Shown piece by piece: positions 12,241-57,489 of a stretch of 64,000 bases of DNA. The translations under genes and the position numbers were made by a program. Position 1 is the stretch's first letter. The number at the start of each line of letters is the position of its first letter. This DNA comes from Portunus trituberculatus (taxonomy: Eukaryota > Arthropoda > Malacostraca > Decapoda > Portunidae): NCBI RefSeq assembly GCF_017591435.1, contig NC_059304.1:22501175-22565174 (forward strand). The letters run 5' to 3'. The notes under the pieces were generated by a model that had not been told where the DNA came from, ran no database searches, and saw only the letters and a program-made list of their open reading frames with translations.

Positions 12241-13952
12241 TACAATAGTGCTTCCAGACCTGCTGAGTCATACTGCCATGAAGTTTTTGGAAGAGGATGG
12301 CATCTGGTTTTTCTCTTGACTTTTCTTGCCCTAGCTCTTCCTCCTCTTCCTCTTCCTCTTCCACATCCTCCTCATCGTGGCTCCCCTCTCCATCATCCTG
12401 TTGTCCGGCCAAAACCTTCTCTGCTCGCCGCAGAAGTGAAGTTTTATTCTTAACTTCCTGTCCATATCTGAAGAGAACAAGTAAATTCACATGAGTTCTT
12501 GATGAATGCATTTCCCAAGATGGCATACAAGCAAGTAATTATTGTGAGTGACATAAACTGTTACACCATTGCCAACCACATGCAAGTTCTGTGACGGGAA
12601 ATGTCGTGAAAAGTGAGTTTGTATTTCTACTCAGTGACTGGACATTTTCTTCCTTGAGTGAGAGGTCAATGTTACACTCACCTAGACAGGAGGTTGGAGA
12701 ACAAGGCTGTGTGATAGTCCACCATGTCTTGTGTTGCAAAGAAGATGATCATTTTCCTCTCATCACCAAACTGTGGAGAGACAAGCTGCCCTGTATATGC
12801 CTCTGTTAACCAGGATGACTCCATGATGTACTTCACAGATTTTTCATGAAATAATTACTGTATTACTGCTGCTGTATCAGAAACTAATCTACCTGTGTGA
12901 ACATAATGTAATCATAGTCCTAGGATAGAATACATTCTACACACTTTTCTGATCCTAAGGCTAATAAACTTTTTCTAAACTTGGCATATTTTAAAGCTGT
13001 TTGGAATACAGATGCACCTTTCTATTTATTAATGAAATACTCATAATAGCAAAATACCTTTTACACCCCTCTGTTTACCTTACACTTGGAGAGGATGAAA
13101 GCTGCCAGGGTGACCAACCTCAGTTTTGCAGGCACCAGCAGGTAATGGTGGGACAGGTTGGCTGGGGTGGCCAGAGCTTCAGAGGTAAGCTGGTTCTCAG
13201 TGTTGTCCTCACAACTCACATCCACCACCTTGGGCTCCACAAGACTCATGCCTGGGGAAGAAAGCTGTGTAGCAAACACTGCACACGTCTTTTCCTCATG
13301 TATCTGACTTAATAGTTTACAAAACATGAATTGCTGTTGCATTTGGTGTTGATGTTGCTACTACAGTGATGCCTCATGATAACAGACACTTCAGGGGTGA
13401 GGGGTTGCCCATTACCAAGAACTATTCGTTACTGAGGGAGGTTTGTCTGCGAGACCCTTCAACATCCCCTTTCCCTCTTTTTTGGTAGTTTATTATTTTA
13501 TAATAATGCAAAAAAAATTTTTTTTGATAATTTAATGCATCTTATGTTTAAATAAAAGAGTTCATTATTGTTTAAGAAGTGTTCAGTAACAAAAATTTGT
13601 CATACCAAGAATAGATGAATTAAAGAGATAGCTTCCCGTTTATTGTAATGGCTGATTCCCAAGTGGTCCAATGGCACTTTTAACAAGCATTCAATGACTG
13701 CCTGAAGGACATTGCTGAGGTGAGAAAGGGGGAAAGGATGATAATTTATTGTCAGAGTAAGAGTAAACTACCTCCACACTATTGCCACCTCTCCATAGAT
13801 CACAGCCTTGCTGCTCTACCTCCTTGCCCTCTGTCTCTCTCTTTTTCTCTCCCACTCTGTCTCTCTCTTTTTCTCTCCCTCTGTTTTCTATATAAATTAG
13901 TGTGTTTCCGAAATTACTTCCAAAATTCCTTCTAACTTTTGTTCCACATCAC

Positions 13953-14028
<76 letters not shown>

Positions 14029-17016
14029 AAGCAGCTGTGTCACATCACTTTTGCCACTGCGCTAATGAAAACTTCACTCATTATATCATCTACCAGAAGA
14101 AAACCTAGTCCACTTCAAACTAAATTACCCTCAGTTAAAAGAAGAAAGAAATGAAACTGTAGACCTCCAAGACCTCCAAAGACCAGTAAATAAAGACAAA
14201 AATCAAGTGATTGGAGCATTTTAGATTTACAAGTCAGTCATTTGCATATTTGTCAGCCATGGTGCTCGCTCTCGCTCGCTCTCTCTCTCTCAGTCTGAAA
14301 GTTTCATTATCCTTACTTGCTGAACAACATTCAAACAGAAATGTATATCTAGAAATTCACACCAGCAGGCCCCCCCTCTCTCTCTCTCTCTCTCTCAGTG
14401 TGGTAGTGTCATTATCCTCGCTTGCTCAAAAACATTCAAGCAGAAATGCATAAATAGCAATCACTTCGACAGGCAGCAGTTCCAACCCGCCCACTGTGCG
14501 TGTCAATCCAGGGATCCCCATAGGCAAGCAGCCACCCCTCTCCATCTAATTACAAGTTTTGTGAAGTGTAGATGAACAAAATGAGTTACAATGGTACCTA
14601 GCATGCCTTTTCGGCTTGTTTATCATGTTATGTGTATTCATCCACACGGCCACTCGGGAACTATGGATTTGTGGAGGAAAAAAAAATAAATAAAAACGCC
14701 ATGACGGTCCCCCAAAAATTGGTTAGTTTCTGACCAGTATGTTATTGAGTGAAATCAGTTACTGTGAGGTCCATTATCATCAGGCACCACTGTATTACTA
14801 TTACTACTGGCCAGTGTGGCACTCACCTGCCAATTTCTCCACACCAGCAGACAGAGTAGCAGACAGCATGATAGTTTGTCTGGAGGAGCTTGGCCCAGGC
14901 TGCTGCTCACAAAGGGTCTCAATGATGCTGCAACACAAAGGAAGGTATTGGTTAATATCATCCTTCCAATTATTATTGAGTTACTTTGTATTTTTCCAAC
15001 AGCACAGCCATTGTTTCCATGTAAATGCTTAGGGAAGCAAATATTGTTTGTCTGAGAAAGTAAGTTCCCAAAAGTTTTGTAAAAGTTCATATTAGCTACA
15101 ACAAACATCTACTAGCACTACCATAATATATTTCTTACATTGTAAACAAGAAATAGTATAGTCACTGTAGAAGTGAATCACACAAGATGGGAAGCAGTGA
15201 GGGTGGAGGCTGAAAGGGCACCAGGAGTGCAGGGAGTCAGTGGAGGTTTGTGATTAAGCTCTACCTTTGCCTATTATCAAGGGACTGAAAACCATGTGAT
15301 ATCCATGCTAACCAATACTTCATGTTAAGAGTTATCACTGAGAAAGGACAAGCAAGTGCAAGTAAGTATGGCACACCTGGTGATGCTGCGCTCATATCCC
15401 ATGTCCAGGAGTCGGTCAGCTTCGTCAATTACCAAGAACCTGATGGAGGCAAGGCTGAGGCTTTTGGTGCTGTGCAGGTGGTCAATGAGGCGGCCTGGTG
15501 TGCCCACCAGGATGTTGATGCCCCGGCGAAGACGAGCCTTCTCTGCTTTCTTCTTCTCTCCGCCAATGAGGTATCCGGGCACCACCCACACACATGACTG
15601 GCATAAGCAAGTAAGTAAGGAACAGACATTCTAAGTTTTATGCTTTGGGATAATGATTAAGCATAGGAATAGATATTTACAAATTTCTCTTAATTACAGT
15701 ACTGGTGATCTCGAGACTGAAGCAGAGTCATTAGAAGACAAGACATAGAAATCTCTCTTCCTCTGGAGACAGACTGAGGGAAGCACATTTAACACAAGTA
15801 AAGCAAGGCATGAAGGATTTCCTGAATAAACAAAGTCTGAGTAAACATGGAGTTCAAGAAGGAAATCCAATCAATCAGATCATTGGAGAGCAGTACCTTG
15901 TGCAGCCTCTCAAACCACTGGTAGCTCTGCAGGGCCAGCTCCCTTGTGGGTACCACCACCAGCGCCAACACCCCATCGCTGCGCTGCACCCGCGGCACTT
16001 GCTGGACCAGGAGCAAGGAAGAAGACATAGTGAGGCTTTCATCAGGGCCATGACCACAGAGTTTTATTTTGGTAATAGCAACACTGGTAACACTAAGGTT
16101 GGTAAAATGACTTCACTGGCAGGCACTCACCATCATGAGAGAGTGGAGGATAGGGAGGGCATAGGTGAGGGTCTTGCCAGAGCCAGTCTGTGATTTGACC
16201 AGTGTGTCCTTGCCACCCAGGATGGATGGGATGGCTTGCTGCTGCACTGATGTCATGGAGGAAAATCCCAATTTCTCCAAATTTGACACCTGCAAAAGAT
16301 GAAATATTCAAGAAATAATAACTTGTGTTTTACAGTCATAATCAACATTTGTAATATGTCAGTTTGCCAATTGGCAAAAAAAAATTTCTGATTTATTCTT
16401 CAAAAGATACATCCAATCTTTTCATATTTAACAGCTATATATTCAGTCTACCACAATTGAAATGGATAGAATTTCATGTTTATCTTTTAATAAATTTGAA
16501 GTGTGTGTGTTATGGCCTACTCTAACCTCAAAAATAAGATTCGATAAAAAAATTACTAATAAAATATTTTAATTCATGAATCACAATGAAAGGAGGGAGA
16601 ACAGGACTCCTCTAGGGTCCTCATCCCACAATGGTACCAGTCCCAGCACTACTTACAATCTGTGGGGCAAGATCCAGTGAAGAAAAGGACTCCTCCGAGA
16701 AGACCTTTTCTGAGAGCTTGGTCACATCTGATTTGGGAATGAATGGGATAGCTGGATTGCCAGAGAAGAGGGAAGTGACAATCTCCTTCTTTTCTTCATT
16801 TGGGGCATCTCCCACATCCTCAGTTGCAGGCTTGGGAGGTTGATCTGTTTCCTTCCCGGCATTGGCAGGGGTGACCGTGGCCTGTTTGGCCTCGGGGACA
16901 TGTGCTGTCTTGGGACACTTCTTGGGCAGGGAAACATCCTCTGCCTCCCTCTTCTGGTGATTCTGGAAATAATTCTGAAAACACACCAAATAATTTTTTG
17001 CAATAAGTATATTAAG

Positions 17017-17085
<69 letters not shown>

Positions 17086-17149
17086 CTATTGCAGCTAAAT
17101 TTTTAAACACAAATAAAAGCTATGCCATCATTACCCTCATATCAAACAT
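9787..17149 (-). CDS. DDX31: ATP-dependent RNA helicase DDX31 (Dbp7 family)
   Basis: The exons, in coding order, are 17149-17135 (tentative), 16974-16657, 16289-16131, 16001-15897, 15597-15377, 14927-14827, 13251-13079, 12770-12682, 12467-12260, 12068-12009, 11829-11639, 11263-11194, 10926-10827, 10381-10186 and 9922-9787. All phases agree, giving about 713 aa ending at TAA 9787-9789. Helicase motifs: Q motif SVQQQAIP, Walker A SQTGSGKT (about 144), PTRELAL (182), TPGR (232), DEAD (257), SAT (295) and HRVGRTAR (512). The C-terminal YASYPKEVREMFNF...LHLGHYAKSMGLRD block is the DDX31/Dbp7 extension. The family acts in the nucleolus in 60S subunit assembly. The last exon was found from its splice signals: the frame would otherwise stop at 10170, just past the GTACAA donor. 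An acidic Glu-rich insert lies in the second RecA domain. The first exon (MFDMR) is the weakest part. Confidence 0.95.
12185..12240. repeat. (GA)n microsatellite in a DDX31 intron
   Basis: An uninterrupted (AG)n run about 20 bases outside the 3' boundary of exon 12467-12260. Similar runs lie in other DDX31 introns at about 13957-14027 and 17021-17081. Confidence 0.95.
13364..14792. mobile_element. TA-flanked TIR element in a DDX31 intron
   Basis: The left end CAGTGATGCCTCATGATAAC and the inverted right end CAGTGGTGCCTGATGATAAT match at about 17 of 20 positions, and both are bordered by TA. The body (about 1.43 kb) shows no transposase frame and carries (GA)n and (CT)n runs. It looks like an old non-autonomous Tigger/pogo-type copy. 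Confidence 0.6.
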
Positions 17150-17911
<762 letters not shown>

Positions 17912-18182
17912 GTCTTTGATAATACCTTTCCATTATGTCTATGGGTGGGATGGGTGGGTGTAAGTGGGTGTGGGTGAATCAGTATAAAAAAAAAAGGAAG
18001 GCTGCTGTACAATGACGTAATGAGTAGTGAAAGAACCATAAAGAATCAAACTGGGTCGTGATAAAAAGAAAGTTTGAAGAACACTGCCTCAGGCATAGTT
18101 ATATATTTACATCAAAAGTTTCTCTTTCTTGGAAAACAAACAAAATCTTAATTATTGACTTTAAGTTTGGAAGGAAAGTTTG

Positions 18183-18183
<1 letters not shown>

Positions 18184-18255
<72 letters not shown>

Positions 18256-18265
18256 ATAGTAGTAA

Positions 18266-18313
<48 letters not shown>

Positions 18314-18314
18314 C

Positions 18315-18345
<31 letters not shown>

Positions 18346-18430
18346 GGTGGTGGTACGTGGTGGTGTTATTGTACGTGTTAGTAGTAGTAATGGGTTAAAT
18401 GATAGTAGTAGTAGTAGTAGTGGTAGTAGT
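18184..18430 (+). repeat. (TC)n, (GTA)n, (GTT)n and (GGT)n compound repeat
   Basis: (CT)n at about 18186-18222 is followed by (AGT)n to about 18313, then (TGT)n, (GGT)n and another short (AGT)n block. No gene. Confidence 0.95.
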
Positions 18431-19234
18431 AGTCACATATCAGAGGAATATGATACACAACTCACCAACCTTTGTGTGGGCGGGGAGCGTGGCATCGTTG
18501 CAAATTCATTATTGTCGTGAACGGTCACGCGTTATTTTGCAATTTTCACCCCAATCACAGACAACAAACTCAAAATCAGTTTGGTGCATTTTGTAATTTT
18601 TTTTTATACAATCCACTCATATACTGGAATTTAAATCAACCAACATAGTTGTTCCGTTGCACATCTTCTAAATATCCACCAAGCCGACTTTTTTTTCCTT
18701 TTTACTGACTTGATGTTCATGAATAAAAATATACGCGCCCGCAGCCAACTGCACATTTGCACTCATGGCTATGGTCAAGAAGAAACTAAATGACACTGTT
18801 GCACCACGGAACGATGATACAACATGCGTGGACACGCAACAAGTGGGTACAATACCCTGTTACAGCGTATCGTGCCACTGGGGGATACGCAACAATGAAA
18901 CGATACATGGAAATGCAACAAGTGTGTACGCGTCTTAACCCGGCCACCTGTTACAGTAGCTTAATTATGCCAATGAAAGAAATAATTGAAACGGAGGAAG
19001 AATTAAAACATAATTAATAGAAGAACTGTTATTCAAAGGAGACCGAAATAATCGAAGAAACAAAGAAAGCGTTAAATGAAATGTGGAAAAAGAGAGAATG
19101 ACAAAGAAAAATTCTAGAAAACTGAAAACTGATCACTGAAAAACAGTACAATAAAGATCAAATCAGGCAAGCACCGTTACAAAGGCAAGGCTTCCAGGCC
19201 GACACCTGACCTGACCTGACAGTAGTACAGTAGT
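18431..19234. other. Intergenic, nothing recognised
   Basis: No coding exon, RNA gene or recognisable mobile element was found. Confidence 0.4.
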
Positions 19235-19318
19235 AGTAACATAACATATAACATAACATAAATAATAGGATAACAAAGGGCCACCAGGACCCATCTATAA
19301 CATAACATAAATAATAGG

Positions 19319-19320
<2 letters not shown>
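19235..19320 (-). mobile_element. 3'-end fragment of the CR1-like LINE
   Basis: CATAACATAAATAATAGGAT followed by AACAAAGGGCCACCAGG.CCCATCT is the same as the 3' terminus of the CR1-like element at 34361-34420. The terminal piece is then repeated (ATAACATAACATAAATAATAGGAT). It is a severely 5'-truncated copy on the minus strand. Confidence 0.7.
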
Positions 19321-19672
<352 letters not shown>

Positions 19673-19989
19673 AAAAAGAAGGGAAAAAAAAACTCATCAC
19701 AAAACAACTCTGCGGTGAAACCAAGCCACGTTTCATTTACTCTACGGGCAAACTATCCACATTTTTTTTTTCTCCCTCCTCTCTCATGGTTTCTCTCTTT
19801 GACCTTGTCACATACTCAGTTACTTACATTCTCCCCCATCCTCATCCACACTGTACCTACAACTATAACTCCTTCTCTCCCTCTCTCCCTCTCTCTCCAT
19901 GCACCTGATGGAATGTATAGTTGGTTCTGTACAAGTTATGTGGTGAAACCATTTTGCAGTGACCTGAAATTGTTTGAAACGTAAATCAG

Positions 19990-51990
<32,001 letters not shown>

Positions 51991-52089
51991 CACCTCTGCT
52001 GCTGTTCTTGCTGGATAAGTGGCAGATTTGGTGCACAGGATATCCCATCCAGCCTAGTGAAGCTTGGTGCTCTGTCCTGTGATTTGAGG

Positions 52090-52187
<98 letters not shown>

Positions 52188-52648
52188 GCTTGATGTCAGT
52201 TTTGCTTTAAGGTTAGCTTGATATATAAATATGAAATACCACTTTAGAAATACCTTGTATTGTATAAATGTGAGTGAAAATTGAATGTTTTCATGAATTT
52301 TGGTGTTTGTTAAATTTCCTTATATTTTTATTTTGTTATTATGGCAGTTGTAAATATCACCAGTGCTGGAAGAAGAGTGCTTTCTTAAAGTGATGTTTGC
52401 TATTACTTTATATGAAGGAAATTTTTTTCACAAACTATAGTATCAAGAGGTGCCTTATGTCAGTCATCTGAACAAAACTACTTTTATATCTCATGTATGT
52501 ATTAAAGTTTAATAATACTGTTTTATTTCGTTTCTGGTGCTTTTTGTATGTTACAGCTTTGAGGAACAATCTTTTTTGGCTTGAAGCCTGGAACATTTTC
52601 AATTAGATTGTTACATCAGTCATGTTGTAACTGGGAATCAGACGCTGC
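51991..52648. other. Overlapping convergent 3' UTRs of HAUS5 and C5orf22
   Basis: After the HAUS5 stop there is a (GT)n run at about 52091-52183, and a plus-strand ATTAAA near 52501. A minus-strand AATAAA (TTTATT near 52524) could serve C5orf22. The two coding regions end only 658 bases apart, so the transcripts probably abut or overlap. Confidence 0.5.
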
Positions 52649-53791
52649 TTAATCTTGATAGTGTTTCAAGCAGTTTATGTCATATGTCTTGCGAAGAAAA
52701 CCACAGAGTGCCTCCTGTATGCCATCCACTTGATGCGGTGGGCAGTAGTCGTCCTCACTGGAACGTGCTACAGTCACCAGTGTGGGCTCAGGAAGACGAG
52801 TGACTAATGAACTAAATGTTTCCATGAGGGAGTCGATTTCCTCCTTGGAAGACACATGGTGTGGCAGCTGATGGATGTCGTCATCAATGGTGCATCCAGC
52901 ATCGTGCACTAGCTCCCAGTCCACTCCACATTCCCCATCCTCTCCATGCTCCTCCTTCAGTAGGTCCAGGATTAAGGCACTGAGGTACTCCCTCTGCTTG
53001 GAGTCCTGCATGGGCTGACTGACACTGTTGATCTCTGCTGCTATCTTTGTGGGCTCCTTAAGCTTCTGGAGGTGGGAAAATATATTGCGTAGAGTCTCAA
53101 TCTGAGCACTTCTTCTCTTGACATGTTCCTCGACCAGCTCTGTCTCTTCTGTCTGGGTGTACTCAAAGCGATAGAGTGTCTTGAGCCTTTCATACATGTC
53201 TGCCTTGCTGTGCATAGAAACAAAAGGGTTCCTGGTGGAGAAGTAGTCCAGGTCCACATCTAAGACATAGTGGTTTTCATGAGAGTTGATAAGCCGCATC
53301 AAATCTTGTTCCACGGCCTCATTCATTTTAATGCCCAATGTGTGGACATGTAGATTAACCTTTTTGGTGCTGCTTAGTTCCTCTGGTTTACAGTACAGCA
53401 TTTCCCCGACAAAATAAAGGGCTGGACATGAGACCCTAATGCAATCTGTGCCTTTCTGCTTCCCAATAAGGAAGTTGTAGTGACCATCCTCTATCTGATT
53501 GGACCAGGGTGGCTTCATCCAGATGATGGTGGATATCTGACCAGTAAAGGCAGCTACAAGTATCCAGTTTTCAATGCTCAGTTTCTCTAGCATGTTAGGA
53601 ACATCAAAGACTTCTGAAGCTTTTAGATCTGCGGGAATCAGAAGGTCTGGATGGGAATCAAAATGTAGAAGGAGATTGTTTGAGAAGGGAAGGTGTTTTG
53701 ATCCAACAGCACGGAGGATAGGGTGGAGAGCATCATTGTGTTCCTCCACTATGTGCACTGGTAGCTTTGGGTACTTCCTCAAGGCTGTCAT
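52649..53791 (-). CDS. C5orf22/UPF0489 family protein
   Basis: A single coding exon of 380 aa matches human C5orf22 along nearly its whole length: RKYPKLPV, GSKHLPFSNN, HFDSHPDLLIP, LSIENWI, LDVDLDYFSTRNPF, LPHHVSSKEEIDSL, PEPTLVTVARSSEDDYCP and HQVDGIQEAL. The function of the family is not established. DSHPD (residues 45-49) and DVDLD (178-182) resemble the metal-binding DAHxD and DxDxxD motifs of arginases and deacetylases (inference). I chose the ATG at 53791. The frame is open further up to an acceptor (gcatttcag) at 53818, so translation from a 5' exon cannot be excluded, though KAEREREA before the Met comes from a (GA)n run and is probably UTR. Human has an acidic insert in the middle that is shorter here. 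Confidence 0.95.
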   Translation of the reverse strand: MTALRKYPKLPVHIVEEHNDALHPILRAVGSKHLPFSNNLLLHFDSHPDLLIPADLKASEVFDVPNMLEKLSIENWILVAAFTGQISTIIWMKPPWSNQIEDGHYNFLIGKQKGTDCIRVSCPALYFVGEMLYCKPEELSSTKKVNLHVHTLGIKMNEAVEQDLMRLINSHENHYVLDVDLDYFSTRNPFVSMHSKADMYERLKTLYRFEYTQTEETELVEEHVKRRSAQIETLRNIFSHLQKLKEPTKIAAEINSVSQPMQDSKQREYLSALILDLLKEEHGEDGECGVDWELVHDAGCTIDDDIHQLPHHVSSKEEIDSLMETFSSLVTRLPEPTLVTVARSSEDDYCPPHQVDGIQEALCGFLRKTYDINCLKHYQD

Positions 53792-53817
53792 TGCTTCTCT
53801 CTCTCTCTCTGCCTTCT

Positions 53818-53890
53818 GAAATGCAAAATACATGATATTACCATGCTGTCCATATCTGTTTTTGTATTTCCTGCTTTGACACCTATTTGT

Positions 53891-53925
<35 letters not shown>

Positions 53926-55351
53926 TACTATACTGTTACAAAGAAATTACATACTTCCCTCAAGAGAGCAAAATTCAGTGTAAAAAGAAGAGACAGTAAC
54001 ACTTATCAGTTGTTATGTAGTCTCTCTGAATGTACAGCACAGAAATATTAAGCAACAGTCATTTAGAAAGATGAATGACATTGGTTCCTGTGACATTCAC
54101 TAATACGTCTGGCAGGTCTCTTATTGGGTGGCATTGAGAGAGTGGCGAGCAATGGAGTGGTGTTTTGTTGGTCCTGAGTGAGCCCAGTGCCATGGTTAGG
54201 GTTTGGGAGGGCAGTAGAGAGGTCTGGAGTAAGGGGACTGGTGGTGGGTGGAGGATGGGGAGGACTAGATATTTTTTACAGTAGTGGCCAGACTTTTGCT
54301 TTCTGGAAATCATTAAGGTGTTGCTTTTGTGGATCTTGGAGGGGAGATGAATGTTGGGGTTTTTAAATGCCATGGATTTCTTTACATTTAGTCAGCTATT
54401 GACGGTGGTGGTGGTCTGCTGATTTTTTGTTTTTCATAAGTATACGTAAATGTACATGATACTAATTCATATAATGGTTAGAATGGGAATAGATGCAATA
54501 TATATGTGAGATATACATGGTATATTAGATATTAGGGGATTTAATTAGGGCTGTTTTGGTACATGTAAGTTTGTTATTTGCATTTTTGTAAGGGAATAGA
54601 TAGATTGATAAATAGATAGCAAGGAATTGATAGATAAATGGTCAGATATATAGATAAACAGATAGATAGATGGATAGGTAGGCAGATAGATAAATAGACA
54701 TTCGTAGATAAATAGTTTGTTTGACAGGTAAAAAAGATAGATATGTATATAAAAAAAAACTATATTCCTCTTTATTATTAAAAAATGCACACAAGAGCAG
54801 AAGCAATAAAAAAGGAAAAAGAAATTAATATCACAGTTTACCTTACAAATATTTCGTTTTCTTTTTTCCTCGCGGGATATGCAAACACTCGCTGTAAAAC
54901 TAGAAAGAATTTGACATTTTCTGCTTTAACAAATAACTATAGCTGGAAGAAAGATGTTGTAATAACCAACAAATCAATATATGAAATTTGTATAGGTAAT
55001 GGTATAGTTTCTCATTAAAAACATATACTAAGTGTGTTGGGGCAGTCTTTTAGGTGTGTGGAGGGGTTCTCGGGGTGTTATTATTAAGAACGGTATACTG
55101 TATCAAAACGTTTACCACCAATGATAGAAAATTCTGATGTAGAGGATGAAAACGAAAAACGGCGAGAAGTATTGGAGGACGGAGGAACAGCTGAGAGTGA
55201 GGACTGACGACCAATGACAGGCAAACCCAAACAACCTTCCCGCACTGGCAAGTATTTAGAACTGTTCACCCATTGGATCTCCCTGCCTCCTGGGAACATG
55301 TGTGAGGAACGCTGCTGTGAGCGAGGACGTAGTGAGTGACTGCTGGCTTAC
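53818..55351 (-). other. Probable 5' UTR intron of the C5orf22 homologue
   Basis: Bounded by the acceptor at 53818-53820 and the donor CAG|GTAAGCC at 55351. It contains (GA)n at about 53895-53921 and tetranucleotide GATA-like repeats at about 54597-54740. No gene is seen. Confidence 0.55.
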
Positions 55352-55490
55352 CTGGTGGAGGCTGCAGGAGGCGGAGGGCGAGGCAAGCAGCTGAGGGTAC
55401 CAGTGACTGAGGGCGAAGTAGAGGCCGCGGTTATCTGAGATGTCTCGTTCAAACAGTGGCGCAGTGTGTGGTATGTGCTATATATTCACC
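55352..55490 (-). promoter_or_regulatory. Probable non-coding first exon and promoter of C5orf22 homologue
   Basis: A GC-rich stretch on the minus strand ends in a strong donor (CTCCACCAG|GTAAGCC). No ATG in it opens into the C5orf22 frame, so it is read as 5' UTR. The transcription start is not resolved. Confidence 0.5.
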
Positions 55491-55524
55491 TCCTTACTTA
55501 AATTAGTTTTCCTACCTTTATTTC

Positions 55525-55678
55525 GGCACTGTCCCCGAGAAACCGTCCCGTGCACTCGCCTCGATTCCCGGCTCCCACTTCGCAGCTCCTCCACCCAGCT
55601 GATTTGACGTCACATAGCTGCGATAGGGGAGCCGGTAATCGATGCGAGCGCGCGGGACGGTTTCTCGGGGACAGTGCC
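55525..55678. mobile_element. Foldback MITE with 8-bp target duplication
   Basis: A 154-bp element. The outer 26 bases are a perfect inverted repeat (GGCACTGTCCCCGAGAAACC...), and the symmetry continues with a few mismatches to about 63 bases per side. TTTATTTC flanks it on both sides (55517-55524 and 55679-55686). An 8-bp duplication fits hAT or P-type transposases. A perfect CRE palindrome TGACGTCA lies in the loop region at 55605-55612. It is GC-rich, unlike its surroundings. Confidence 0.9.
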
Positions 55679-55686
55679 TTTATTTC

Positions 55687-56940
55687 TAGCAAAAAGTGAC
55701 GTGGCAGCCTTTTTTCATGTCATCCTTTTTTTCCACGACAGCTGTCATTGGCCAAAAGTGACTGACGTGTAACGTATGCTTGCTTTCGTCCTCTTCACCT
55801 CCATACCTGGCTCCCCGCCCCTCTGCCTCATCCACATGCTTCTCATGCCTCCTTTATCCCCTTGCAGGAAGGAGCATACAAGGTTCATTGTATGGTTTGT
55901 GTTTTTATTCGTTTTTTTTTTTTTTTTTTTGCTTATTTTTGTTTTTATTTTTTATGTTTTCTATATTTTCATGTGTTCTCTATTTGTCTTTATGAGTTCT
56001 TTTGTTTTCCTGTGTTACTCTGTCTTTGTTATATTTTGTTGTGTGTTTTCTTTGTTTTTGTATATACTTTTTATTTTTCTAAACATTTCTCTGCTTTAGT
56101 ATGACTTTTTCAATGACTTTTCAGTGTTTCTCTGTATCTCTCTTCTGGCCTATCCCTTTGATTCCCCTGTCCCTCCCCCATGATTCCAGTAACTCACCTA
56201 ACCCATCTGTGGTCTGCCCTCCCGTCCCTCACACCAGTAGCTGTGGTGAGTAGTGGCAAGGCACAGAGGTGGTACAGTGTCACAGGTAATGAAGTTGCAA
56301 CCAAGACCATCCAGGGACAAAGGACCAGATTAATAGGGTTGCTGAGGCTTAATGAATATATTTAAATTATTCCCAACAACAACACAGTGCCCATGGCACC
56401 CTCACACAATATTCACACTCCGTTAACTTAACCCCCGTTACTTACAACCCAGTAATGGTACTGTGTCTACTGGCTGGGCCGAGATGGCTTCTACCAGGCA
56501 GTCACACACAATGGAACACTCATCCTACACACATGGCCTAACTAACAGCTAACTGTAACCATGTTACACTTTGGGGTCCTCCTATGTTCACTTTCCATTC
56601 CACGTGGAACCCTCTATTAAGAGGGCTGAACACTGGGTAGGTAGACTGTCTCATAGGATATGAAACTGGCAGGAGATTCTTGGCCAATATGGCTAATCAT
56701 CACTTGGTTCCCTTTGTTAAAAGTGAGGCAACAGTCCTGCCATCCTGCTCTGTGAAACTGACATGCATGCAGTTCAAATGTGAATCCTAGTGGGGTTAAA
56801 AAATGCCTCAAGGAGCATAAGGTTTGGATCATTACACACTAATTCCCTCTGCCTCATCTAACCCAGCTGCCCTTGTATGGTCCTCACACTAACTCCCCTT
56901 CCTGTCCCCAAATGTAACCCACCTCCCCTCCTTTCCACAG
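55687..56940. other. Intergenic, nothing recognised
   Basis: T-rich low-complexity sequence (55900-56100), then unremarkable DNA. No gene is supported. Confidence 0.4.
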
Positions 56941-57053
56941 TGTGTGTCACCAGGTACCACTGCCAGAAGAGAGGTAGAAGGTGCAGTCAATGAGTTCACC
57001 AGGGATCAGGAATGTCACTGCTGCTGCCACATTCAGAAATGTTGGTAGCTACT

Positions 57054-57055
<2 letters not shown>

Positions 57056-57103
<48 letters not shown>

Positions 57104-57314
57104 TATATGGGTGTCTTTCTATCTATCTATAGTATCAGTTTACCTATCTATTTATTTATCTAGCTACCTTTCTAGTAGTCTATTTCACCTGGATCTGAAT
57201 GCCTATATTTTCTATTGCATATGTATATTACTACCATCACTACTATTACTACTACTGCTACAACTACTGCTACTGCTACTGCTTCTGCTACCAGCCCCTC
57301 CCCACTCCCACTAT

Positions 57315-57399
<85 letters not shown>
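57056..57399. repeat. (GA)n and (CTA)n microsatellites
   Basis: (GA)n at about 57056-57101. (CTA)n at about 57316-57399 follows interrupted CTA/CTG units from 57230. Confidence 0.95.
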
Positions 57400-57400
<1 letters not shown>

Positions 57401-57489
57401 TATTACTCACTCTAGCCAGCCTCATTCTTTCACATATTCATAAAGTACATGACATGCTTTGTGTATTGAAGATTTATTGTTGTGTGCAG

